Source: Syntrophobacteraceae bacterium
GTDB taxonomy: Bacteria; Desulfobacterota; Syntrophobacteria; Syntrophobacterales; Syntrophobacteraceae
Direction: 5' to 3'
NCBI GenBank assembly: GCA_025454175.1
Contig: JALOOX010000045.1
Location: forward strand, 1-44,566
DNA: 44,566 nt
Shown here: positions 1-6,958 of the stretch, piece after piece
Layout of the letters: each line of letters starts with the position of its first letter
Numbering within the stretch: position 1 is the stretch's first letter
Translations under genes and position numbers: made by a program
Notes under the pieces: generated by a model
The model's input: the letters and a program-made list of their open reading frames with translations, nothing else
Database searches by the model: none
What the model was told of the DNA's origin: nothing

Positions 1-395
1 CGTTTCATCAGTGATCTGGCGAGAGCAACTGATGCCTTCATTGATGAGAAGTTCTAACAGGGCGCTTTCAGTCGGCCCGTTAGCTCTTCGTTCAGAGTTT
101 CCATATCTCTCCTCTATCGCGTTTTCCGGGTCGGGGAACAGAGTTCAACATATCTTGCCAATATTTGGATTCCTGCAACGTTCGAGAAATGATTTGAACA
201 TGCTGAACTGCGGTGAGGAGGGGGCTCTCTCGGGGAAGTGTCTGAATTGGGACCCGGTGTTACCTCGGTGTATCGGAGCACCGTAATGCCGCATGCAGAA
301 AGGGTCCGTGATGGGTTCGAGTTTCATCACTGACCCTGGAAGCGAGCAGTGGATGGCAGTGAGTCGGAATCCATGGAAGGTGGGATAGCACAAAC
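1..395. other. Left-edge region, no supported gene
   Basis: I see no gene with good codon structure here. A frame open from base 2 to a TAA at 56-58 could be the last 18 codons of a gene entering from the left, but it is too short to identify. The rest lacks a start with a ribosome-binding site. Confidence 0.4.
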
Positions 396-424
396 GCAAA
401 AAGGCGGGGGTCTCACGCCTCCTT
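396..424 (-). terminator. Probable terminator of tRNA-Pro
   Basis: On the minus strand an AGGCG / CGCCT stem (416-420 with 402-406) is followed by five T residues. It lies about 55 bases downstream of the CCA end of tRNA-Pro. The stem is short, so this is moderate evidence. Confidence 0.45.
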
Positions 425-477
425 CTTGATGAAACAGCAAGCACGAAGAGCAAGTATTTTGGTATCTGGTCTTCAGA

Positions 478-555
<78 letters not shown>

Positions 556-836
556 ACGGTTGGACCTTCCCGTAGCATATGCCTGCTGGAAAAGCAACCT
601 GGAATGCGGCCGCGGGCCGTGCTTCCCGGGTCCGTGGCGTTGGCTCGGAAGCTCCCGTTGGACCCTTCCGCCGGGAGCTCTTTCATGGCTCAGTACAGCG
701 CCGCGCAAATGGGTGTCCGATAACCAGCTGCCATGCCCGCGACGGCGGGTCTCCAGGCTTTTCTGTTGGATTCCCGCCAAAAACATGCGGGAATGACGAC
801 CCGGATCAATGGTCACTTTATTCTGTGGTGCTGTAC
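556..836. other. Intergenic region without gene
   Basis: Upstream flank of tRNA-Pro. No credible coding frame; the frames that stay open have non-coding codon composition. Its right part holds the dispersed repeat at 731-803. Confidence 0.5.
731..803. repeat. Dispersed palindromic repeat (GGAATGACG type)
   Basis: Contains CCCGCGACGGCGGG, GGATTCCCGCC and GCGGGAATGACGACC, able to fold as a hairpin. The same class of sequence (GGATTCCGG ... CCGGAATGACGACC) forms the core of the TIR-bounded element at 36241-36394, so it exists here as a solo copy and there as cargo. Confidence 0.6.
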
Positions 837-2192
837 TCAGAATGGCCTGGAGGGTCCCGAGAGGCTGCCAATGCTGTTGAATTGAGGGGTGGCACGGGCT
901 AAGCGAAGCTTGCCCGTGATCAGATAAGCTCGCATGGGCAAGCTCCGCTTGGCCCATGGCACCCGACCCCGCCAGATCAGTGAGCTTATTTCAACAGCAT
1001 TGCGAGAGGCTGCCTCGGTACAAGGCTGACCGCCATTGTGCCGAGTTGTACCGCGCGTGTCAGGAGGCGGCCTGCTCCGGCGCCCGGGACGGCTCGCTTC
1101 CGGACATCTTGAGGTTGCAGAGCTCCGAGAGGGCTGAATCCAGCAGGTCCTATGGCGGAAGGGCTTCTTGCGGATGGCCTGGGCCAGGTAGGGTACGACC
1201 TCCCGGGCTTCCTCCTCCTGCACGTTGGGGAGAACCAGCAGGAACTCGTCTCCCCCGTACCGCCCGAGAAAGGAATCGCCCTCGGGCAGAATCTCGCTCA
1301 GCTGCCGGGCCACGTGCCGGAGCACCCGGGCCCCGATGTCGAGGTGACCGTTGGCCTCGTGATGGAAATGGGGATCGATGATGAGCACCGAAAGGGGGGC
1401 CCCGGTGCGGAGGGCCTTTCGGAATTCCCTCTCCAGCAGGGTGTGGATCTGGAAGTAGCTGAGGAGCCCCGTGAGCTGATCCTCGATGGCGAAATCCTTG
1501 AGCCGCTCGTAGGTGAGGCAGTTTTCCATGCAGAGCGCGATCTTCACGGCGAGCTGTTCGAGGAGGTCCGTGGCATCGCGCGGCTGATAGCGTCCAGGGT
1601 CCACGCTTCCCAGGAACAGACCCCCAAAAAGCACCTCGTGAACCGAAAGGGGAATGAGGACCCCGGATCGGGCCGTTGCCGCCCCCGACGGCAGGACCTC
1701 GAGGATGGCCTCCACGGTCTCCGGCGTCATGGCCATGGGCTGCGGGGATTCCCCGAAGAGATTCCTGGCCGATTCAAGGGACACGGGGGCATTCCAGGCG
1801 CCCTCTCCCACCGGGCTGTTTTCGGCCGTCCTTTCGGGGAAGAACCTTTCGAGGATGTCGGGATGGCACAGCAAAAGGACCACGTGGTCGGGTTGAAACC
1901 GGGCGCGGATTTCCCGCAGCAGCTCTTCGACCAGCACCTCCAGGTCGCGGGTCCGAAAGAGGATCCGCTCGATCTCGGCGAAGTGCCGCCAAATCCTTTC
2001 ATTGCTGGCCGCCGTGGCGACCACCTCGGCCAGCTGCTCACGCAGCGCCCGGTTCTCGGCGTCGAGTCTCCCGGCGGCGCCGGCGGGCTCAACGTCCGGT
2101 GAATTCTCGGAAGGCCCGGAGGCTCGGGCCTCCATGCCCCGGATCTGCTCCTTGTCCTCGACCGTCTTTTTTCTGGATTGCTTTTTCATCAA
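837..2192 (-). CDS. GAF-like/GGDEF protein, C-terminus frameshifted (probable pseudogene)
   Basis: Putative diguanylate cyclase-type protein. Residues 1-65 are charged and coiled-coil-like, 70-225 resemble a GAF sensor, and 235-345 are the first part of a GGDEF domain with DQLTGLLSY and the signature RYGGDEF (312-317). The usual metal/substrate segment is degenerate (DPHFHHEANGHLDIG). After residue 347 the frame loses coding character; another frame then reads DLLDSALSELCNLKMSG, typical of a GGDEF end, to a TGA at 1060-1062. The strand that normally carries SIGVA is missing, so one out-of-frame deletion near 1149-1152 explains both defects. The remaining tail to 837 is non-native and runs through a mobile element. 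The gene starts just after the stop of the SLOG gene, implying coupled translation. Probably catalytically dead. Confidence 0.75.
   Translation of the reverse strand: MMKKQSRKKTVEDKEQIRGMEARASGPSENSPDVEPAGAAGRLDAENRALREQLAEVVATAASNERIWRHFAEIERILFRTRDLEVLVEELLREIRARFQPDHVVLLLCHPDILERFFPERTAENSPVGEGAWNAPVSLESARNLFGESPQPMAMTPETVEAILEVLPSGAATARSGVLIPLSVHEVLFGGLFLGSVDPGRYQPRDATDLLEQLAVKIALCMENCLTYERLKDFAIEDQLTGLLSYFQIHTLLEREFRKALRTGAPLSVLIIDPHFHHEANGHLDIGARVLRHVARQLSEILPEGDSFLGRYGGDEFLLVLPNVQEEEAREVVPYLAQAIRKKPFRHRTCWIQPSRSSATSRCPEASRPGRRSRPPPDTRGTTRHNGGQPCTEAASRNAVEISSLIWRGRVPWAKRSLPMRAYLITGKLRLARATPQFNSIGSLSGPSRPF
869..1002. mobile_element. TIR-bounded cassette, copy 1 (134 bp)
   Basis: Ends are CAATGCTGTTGAA at 869-881 and its reverse complement at 990-1002. 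It is flanked by a perfect 11-bp direct repeat CGAGAGGCTGC (858-868 and 1003-1013), the mark of transposition. No coding capacity. The interior carries two hairpins (CACGGGC/GCCCGTG and a CATGGGC-based stem) unrelated to the interiors of copies 2 and 3. Confidence 0.85.
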
Positions 2193-2196
2193 AGGT

Positions 2197-2694
2197 TCAA
2201 ACCATCACCGTGCGCGCGGCGGAGGCCCTGACCATCGCGAGGGCTTCACGCACCGCCTCCCTGGCGCCCGCGGCGGTCCGGACACCGGGTATGTTGAATT
2301 CACAGCACAGGGCCACGACCCCTTTGCCCATCTTGAGGGCCAGTGCGATTTCCGAGAGGGTTCCATAGCCTCCGGACACGGCGATCAGCGCCTCGGCGGT
2401 CTGGGCGATGATGGCGTTGCGGGCATGGCCCATGTTGGTCGCGATGGGGAAATCGATGTAGGCATTGGCGTCGTGAATGACGGGTCCGGGAAGGATCCCG
2501 ACAGTGATGCCGCCGCCTTCCTTGGCTCCCCGGGCCGCCGCGGCCATGACGCCCCCAAGGCCTCCGCAGACCAGGATCCCGCCGCTGTGGGCGATTTCCC
2601 GACCCACCTCAGCCGCCAGGTCCTCGATGGCCGAAGGGCATGCCCCGGCTCCGATGACGCCGATCATGGGGCCGCGTTTGAAATGCAGGGCCAT
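2197..2694 (-). CDS. TIGR00725-type SLOG/Rossmann nucleotide-binding protein
   Basis: Small cytosolic protein (165 aa) of the SLOG superfamily (DprA/LOG-like Rossmann fold), TIGR00725 type. Visible motifs are IGVIGAG (11-17), CGGLGGVM (43-50) and GGYGTLSE (108-115), the last matching the PGYGTLSE-like phosphate loop of the family. Family members bind nucleotides, but the reaction of this subgroup is not established. It starts three bases after the pcm stop, with a GGAAGAG ribosome site inside the end of pcm. It is followed at once by the GGDEF gene, so the three are likely one operon. Confidence 0.85.
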   Translation of the reverse strand: MALHFKRGPMIGVIGAGACPSAIEDLAAEVGREIAHSGGILVCGGLGGVMAAAARGAKEGGGITVGILPGPVIHDANAYIDFPIATNMGHARNAIIAQTAEALIAVSGGYGTLSEIALALKMGKGVVALCCEFNIPGVRTAAGAREAVREALAMVRASAARTVMV

Positions 2695-2697
2695 GCG

Positions 2698-3342
2698 TTA
2701 CTCTTCCCATCCCCACTTGCCCACCAGGTCCACGAAGCGCACCCCTCCCAGATCCGTCCTGCGGATGCCCTCGGGCACATGCTCCACCAGCATCAGGCTT
2801 TGGGAAAGCCGGTCTCCGACGGGCACCACCAGCCGGCCGCCCATGGCCAGCTGATCCACCAGGGGTTGAGGCACCTTGGGAGCCCCCGCCGTGACGATGA
2901 TCCCGTCGAAAGGGGCCTCGTCAGGCCATCCCAGCGTGCCGTCGGACACCCGCACGATGACATTGGTGTAGCCGAGCTTGCGGAGCGCCTGGTTGGCGCG
3001 GTAAGCCAGGCCGGGCAGCCGTTCGATGCTGAACACCCGCTGGGCCAGCTCGGCCAGGATGGCCGCCTGGTAGCCGGACCCGGTGCCGATTTCGAGCACT
3101 TTCTCATGCCCCTGCAGCTCCAGCTTCTCGGTCATCAGGGCCACGATATACGGTTGCGAAATGGTCTGCTTGTCGGCGATGGGCAGGGGATGGTCGCTGT
3201 AGGCCTGCTCCTGCAGCGCCTCGTCCACGAAGAAATGCCGGGGCACCTTGCGCATGGCGTCCAGCACGCGCTGGTCGGAAATCCCCCGGCCTGCGAGCTG
3301 CGTTTCGACCATCCGGTCGCGCGCCTTCTGGAAATTGATCAT
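2698..3342 (-). CDS. pcm: Protein-L-isoaspartate O-methyltransferase
   Basis: Repairs damaged proteins by methylating L-isoaspartyl residues with S-adenosylmethionine in the cytosol. At 214 aa it has the family's usual length. Motifs: the [14 protein letters not shown] active-site segment (57-70) and the SAM loop [11 protein letters not shown] (84-94), followed by the acidic end of strand 2 (SIER) and the VSDGTLGW segment. First gene of the minus-strand set. Pairing with a SLOG protein suggests co-expression but does not show a shared pathway. Confidence 0.95.
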   Translation of the reverse strand: MINFQKARDRMVETQLAGRGISDQRVLDAMRKVPRHFFVDEALQEQAYSDHPLPIADKQTISQPYIVALMTEKLELQGHEKVLEIGTGSGYQAAILAELAQRVFSIERLPGLAYRANQALRKLGYTNVIVRVSDGTLGWPDEAPFDGIIVTAGAPKVPQPLVDQLAMGGRLVVPVGDRLSQSLMLVEHVPEGIRRTDLGGVRFVDLVGKWGWEE

Positions 3343-3823
3343 CTAAGGACAGTCCTCAAAACCTGGGCACGACGGAGATCTCCCCACGAGCACCTGGCGG
3401 GATCGCATCGAACCAGCACGGGTTTCATTCCCTTTTCGCAAGAATTTCAGACCATTCACCCCATAGAACTAATGAAAAAGCATGAAGATTGTCAATTTGT
3501 TTTTGTTTGCGGGCAATTTGCTCCAAAAAGTTTCAAGTTTCAAGTTTCGAGTCTCAAGTCGAAGAAGAGCCCCGTCGGGAGCGCCTTTTCGCTGTTTCGG
3601 GTGGTAAGGGGCCCGTGAGGAATTGCGTGGAAGTGTTTTGGCCTTCTACAGCCATGCTTATTTTATAATTATGGATTGAGCCATGGTGGAAAACATCGAT
3701 TGAACGCTTGATGCGGAGGCTCACCGTGTCGGTCGCGCACCGAATCCAGCGTCCCGGCGGGGGTTATCCCCGCCCGTATCGAGTGCTTGACTCAACAGTA
3801 TTGCCGGGAGGGGAGGGGCAGCC
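3343..3823. other. Intergenic region upstream of pcm and the 95-aa gene
   Basis: About 480 bases between divergent genes. A short tandem run of TTTCAAG units lies near 3530-3545, a GGCGGGGGTTATCCCCGCC hairpin near 3755-3774, and a solo TIR-like end at 3786-3803. No convincing coding frame. Confidence 0.45.
3786..3803. repeat. Solo TIR-like end of the cassette family
   Basis: Reverse complement reads CAATACTGTTGAGTCAAG, close to the cassette TIR CAATGCTGTTGACTTAAG. As at copy 3, it is followed at once by a purine-rich ribosome-binding stretch (CCGGGAGGGG). No partner end or direct repeat was found upstream, so it may be a decayed copy or chance similarity. Confidence 0.4.
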
Positions 3824-4111
3824 ATGAGCAACCGTGAACATGACCTGGTCGAAATCATCCGGGATCCGGGCATGTGGGTCTATGAAGCCTGGGAGCTCAC
3901 GAGAGAAGGTCACTACTATCTCTACCGTTATGACGCCGGCGAGGGAGTGTTTTACCGCGCCACGGTCCCGGCCGGAGCGGCGGCCATCCAGTTCTTTCCG
4001 CTGAAATCGAGCGACCATGTGCCCCTGAGCGGCTGGCGTCCCCTCGAGAGACGGGAGATGCGCCCCTTTCGGCCGAGACTGGTTTCAGGTCGCCGGGCGG
4101 CCTCAGCGTAG
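3824..4111 (+). CDS. Hypothetical protein, 95 aa
   Basis: I do not recognise a family. The start is supported by a strong purine-rich ribosome site (GGGAGGGGAGGGG) about six bases upstream. The protein is soluble, with aromatic-rich motifs MWVYEAWELTREGHYYLYRY (20-39) and a basic C-terminus. No signal peptide or membrane segment. It converges on, and overlaps by nine bases, the next minus-strand gene. Confidence 0.6.
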   Translation: MSNREHDLVEIIRDPGMWVYEAWELTREGHYYLYRYDAGEGVFYRATVPAGAAAIQFFPLKSSDHVPLSGWRPLERREMRPFRPRLVSGRRAASA

Positions 4112-6031
4112 GTTGGCCCATCGGGCATAACGAGCCGAGTCGCGGTCCTCGCCGTCACGGCCCATTTGGCCGAGACACCTCCATCTCAAGCCTTGTCGAA
4201 GGAATCGGCCGAAGGGGTGCTTCCGGCCTCCGGCGCCGACCCAGGCCGGCAGAATCTCGCCATACCCCGAATCCGAGAGCAGCGGAAGAACCTGGGTGCC
4301 GACATACAGGAAGCCCAGGTTGTCCTTCCAGGAAGAATCGTACGGCGTGAACATCCCGAAATCCCTTGCCTTGAGCATTCCGTGGAAAGACCCCGGGTGA
4401 TGGTTGTCCTCCCATGGGCGGAGGGCAAAAAGACGCACCCTTGGATGGGATTCGAGGATCAGGTCCAGGGCATGGAGCCGCTCCGAGCCCGCCTCGTCGA
4501 AAATGCCGATCCCCCGGAAGGGGAGGCCCCGGGCGCGCATGGCATCGAGAGCCAGCCTGAAGCTCGGCCGCGCCGCGTGGATCGTATCCTCCCAGAAGAG
4601 GATCAGCGGCGGGATCCCCCAATCTTCGATCCATTGGGACAGGGCCGGCAGGTAGGCACTGTCCGTCAGGCGCGTGGACGAGATGAAGAACTTGTCGATC
4701 CAGGGAAGCACGAAGGATTCGAGATCACCATGGCGCAGGAGCCTTTCCGCCTCGATGGCGAGGGCGGCCAGTCGCGCGAGCCCGCCGATCCAGGATTCCC
4801 TCTCGAGCCTCCACCAGGCCAGGACGTCCCTCAGGGGCCGCCGCTGGCCGGGGCTTCCCGGGCCGCTCCAGCAATGCTTTGCGTCAGTGGGCTCGTCCTC
4901 GAATCCTGCTTCGGGCATGCATGCGACGGCCGCCGCGCGGGCTTCGACGCAGGCCCGCTCCCACGTCGGATCGAGCCCGTTGAGTGAACAGACCTCCCGG
5001 AGAGCCCGGCGGGCCGCCGGAAACGCCAACCGTTCGGCCCGCATTCGAAGCAGGCTTTCCGCACCCGCCTCGGCGCCGCCGTCGAGGCGTCGAAGCTCGA
5101 CTTCCCTCACCCTCACGCGCTGAACGAGCTCCTCCCGGAGCTTCGGCGAGGGAATCGCCTCCGCCAGGTCCTCGAAGCCCCAGCCTCCGGCGGCGGCAAG
5201 GCCGGCGTTGTGCCAGCTCAGCACCACGCGGCGGGTCCTTCGGCTGACGTCGTGGGCGAGACCGCGGATGGAGGCCAATTCACGTCCCTGGTGTTCCAGC
5301 AGCCGGTCCAGCCAGGCCATGGAGAGGTTTCCGAGCCCGGCCCATTGAACCCGGCGAAATGAAGTCGGCGGTGTGTGGAGGCCGGTCCCCGCCGCTTCGA
5401 AGAGCAGGGGGCGGCAGAAGCACATCCATCGGCCCGAAGTCTGGCGAGCCCTCCGGACGCCCGGGCGCCGACGTCCGGGGAGGTGCAGATCGGCGAAGGT
5501 CGGGCGGCTCCATTGGGGTGACCCGGATGGATGCTTCAGCTTCAGCCTGAGACAGCGCCATCTCCGCTTGCCCCGGGAAGGGCGGGACCCCTCGATGAAC
5601 CGCGAGAGGCGGTGGGCCATGAGGGGCAGAAAGGGCTCGATGGAGCAGGGTCGGCCAAGGAGAGCGGCGAGGGGCTCCGGCGGCAGGCGGTTCAGCAGTG
5701 CGCGGAAGTCGGGACCGTTGCGCAGGGGGACCCCCAGCGCATGGGCCTGCTCCCAGATGTCGAAGAGCTGCTCGAAAACGGGTGGCGGTATCTCGCGGGC
5801 CCGGGTCCGTCCGAATCGCGAACAGGCGTCGAGGGTGGCCTTCAGGTGAAGGGAATCGTCCTCGACGGGAGGGCTTGAAAGGAGGATGAGCGCGGCCTCC
5901 CGGATGCGGGGGTCGGGGTGCCGGCTGATCTTCCATAGGGACCGGAGATCATCCGGCGAGGGAGCTTCGCCTGCAAGCAGCAGCTCCGTGTAGTGGTGCA
6001 TCCGTGCCGTGGGATCCGATGCAGGGCTCAA
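4103..6031 (-). CDS. Hypothetical protein with HEAT-like N-terminus
   Basis: A 642-aa protein I cannot assign. Residues about 15-75 look like an HEAT-type helical repeat (LRSLWKISRHPDPRIREAAL). Residues 140-230 are very Arg-rich and the least convincing part. The last 200 residues have balanced composition (for example LILFWEDTIHAARPSF and FALRPWEDNHHPG) and look like a folded domain. No signal peptide or membrane segment. The start has GAGGAG a few bases upstream. A local compensated frameshift in the Arg-rich middle cannot be excluded. Confidence 0.6.
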   Translation of the reverse strand: MSPASDPTARMHHYTELLLAGEAPSPDDLRSLWKISRHPDPRIREAALILLSSPPVEDDSLHLKATLDACSRFGRTRAREIPPPVFEQLFDIWEQAHALGVPLRNGPDFRALLNRLPPEPLAALLGRPCSIEPFLPLMAHRLSRFIEGSRPSRGKRRWRCLRLKLKHPSGSPQWSRPTFADLHLPGRRRPGVRRARQTSGRWMCFCRPLLFEAAGTGLHTPPTSFRRVQWAGLGNLSMAWLDRLLEHQGRELASIRGLAHDVSRRTRRVVLSWHNAGLAAAGGWGFEDLAEAIPSPKLREELVQRVRVREVELRRLDGGAEAGAESLLRMRAERLAFPAARRALREVCSLNGLDPTWERACVEARAAAVACMPEAGFEDEPTDAKHCWSGPGSPGQRRPLRDVLAWWRLERESWIGGLARLAALAIEAERLLRHGDLESFVLPWIDKFFISSTRLTDSAYLPALSQWIEDWGIPPLILFWEDTIHAARPSFRLALDAMRARGLPFRGIGIFDEAGSERLHALDLILESHPRVRLFALRPWEDNHHPGSFHGMLKARDFGMFTPYDSSWKDNLGFLYVGTQVLPLLSDSGYGEILPAWVGAGGRKHPFGRFLRQGLRWRCLGQMGRDGEDRDSARYARWANLR

Positions 6032-6134
6032 TTCTCCTCCTTGTTCGGTCTCAAAGTGAAAGCTGATCGTTGACTCATGTCAAGGAAAAGCCATGAGAAA
6101 ACGATTACTCTTTCAATAAGTGCTCATTATGCTA

Positions 6135-6163
6135 TTGACACTGTATAAAGTTTGAGATAGCTA
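6135..6163 (+). promoter_or_regulatory. Possible promoter for feoA-like gene
   Basis: A perfect TTGACA (6135-6140) lies 17 bases from a weak -10 candidate TAGCTA, in an AT-rich stretch unusual for this genome and just upstream of the FeoA-like gene. A Fur-type operator would be expected here, but I cannot see one clearly. Confidence 0.35.
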
Positions 6164-6198
6164 ATCTGCAAGCTCGATATTTCTCTTGGAGGTCGATC

Positions 6199-6498
6199 AT
6201 GTTCAGGGGATGGAACTGCGGAAAGCGGAGCAGGTGCTGCGCGGCGGAAGGTGAAAACGGAAGGGGCCCGGCGCTTCCCCTTGCGGACGCTCCGGCGGGA
6301 AAACGTTTGAAAGTGGCCTGTCTCGGCGGTGGCAGGCAGTTTTGCGCGCGCATGGCCTCCATGGGGATCTATCCGGGCGTGGAGATGGAGCTGCTGTGCT
6401 CGAGCGGCGGATCACCCTGCCTGGTCCGTGTGCATGGCGGCACCCTGAGCCTGGGAGCCGGACTTTCTCGTGAAATCCTGGTGGTTCCGGAGATTTGA
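6199..6498 (+). CDS. FeoA-domain protein with Cys-containing N-terminus
   Basis: Small SH3-like FeoA-family protein (99 aa) expected to act with the FeoB ferrous-iron transporter. Residues 26-97 carry the FeoA core: PLADAPAGKRLKVACLGGG, then ARMASMGIYPGVEMEL and a hydrophobic end LSREILVV. The first 25 residues add three cysteines (7, 13, 14), giving a possible metal-binding tail that is absent from the second FeoA. GGAGG lies seven bases before the ATG. It is separated from feoA-feoB by a strong terminator, so it may be a separate or attenuated unit. Confidence 0.85.
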   Translation: MFRGWNCGKRSRCCAAEGENGRGPALPLADAPAGKRLKVACLGGGRQFCARMASMGIYPGVEMELLCSSGGSPCLVRVHGGTLSLGAGLSREILVVPEI

Positions 6499-6638
6499 GG
6501 GGATTCTCAAGGTCTCTCTTGGATGGAGGTGAAATCCAGGTCGAGGGAATTGGGGCGAATAAGTCGGGGCCCGCCCGGGTCCGCTGAAGGGAATAAGGCG
6601 GGGGGCATGGCGCCCGAGGCAGCTCATGAGGGGCGAGG

Positions 6639-6664
6639 AGCGGTTGATTCAACCGCTTTTTTTA
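6639..6664 (+). terminator. Intrinsic terminator between the two feoA genes
   Basis: Stem AGCGGTTG/CAACCGCT (8 bp, 3-base loop) directly followed by seven T residues. It is the clearest rho-independent terminator in the window. It lies inside the iron-uptake cluster, 52 bases before the second feoA. Confidence 0.85.
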
Positions 6665-6715
6665 TTATATTGGGCTGGGTATTATGAATCATCTCACAGT
6701 CGAAGGTTCAGGCTC

Positions 6716-6958
6716 ATGCGGACAATTCCATTGCGACACATGCAGGCGGGACAGAAAGGTATCATTGAGCGGGTCGGCGCCACGGGCGAGCTGGGGCGGC
6801 GCATCCGGGACATGGGGCTCGTTCCCGGGACGCTCATCCAGGTCCAGGGCAGAGCGCCCCTGAAGGATCCGGTTGCCATCCGCACGCGTGACTTCACGCT
6901 TTCGCTCCGCAACAACGAGGCGGACTTCATCGAAGTCGTGGTGGAAGAGGAAGCATGA
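6716..6958 (+). CDS. feoA: Ferrous iron transport protein A
   Basis: An 80-aa FeoA, the usual length, a single SH3-like domain thought to modulate FeoB. Core: LRHMQAGQKGIIERVGA, then GRRIRDMGLVPGTLIQVQG and RNNEADFIEVVVE. The ATG at 6716 is chosen because homology begins there; an upstream in-frame start would add a non-conserved tail and read through the terminator stem. The stop overlaps the feoB start by four bases (ATGA), so feoA and feoB are translationally coupled. Confidence 0.93.
   Translation: MRTIPLRHMQAGQKGIIERVGATGELGRRIRDMGLVPGTLIQVQGRAPLKDPVAIRTRDFTLSLRNNEADFIEVVVEEEA

Noticed and set aside
2..58. Short open frame ending at TAA, 18 codons, possibly the end of a gene entering from the left
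   Set aside because: Too short for any family assignment; no other support in the window.
2002..3618. Long plus-strand frame (538 codons) opposite pcm and the SLOG gene
   Set aside because: Antisense shadow of two well-recognised genes; no ribosome site; composition typical of high-GC antisense frames.
3690..3803. A fourth complete cassette ending at 3803
   Set aside because: Only one end is visible; no partner end and no 11-bp direct repeat could be found upstream.
869..3803. A large cassette using copy 1's left end and the solo end, carrying pcm and its neighbours
   Set aside because: The 11-mers outside those ends (CGAGAGGCTGC and CCGGGAGGGGA) do not match, while copy 1 already has its own perfect duplication.
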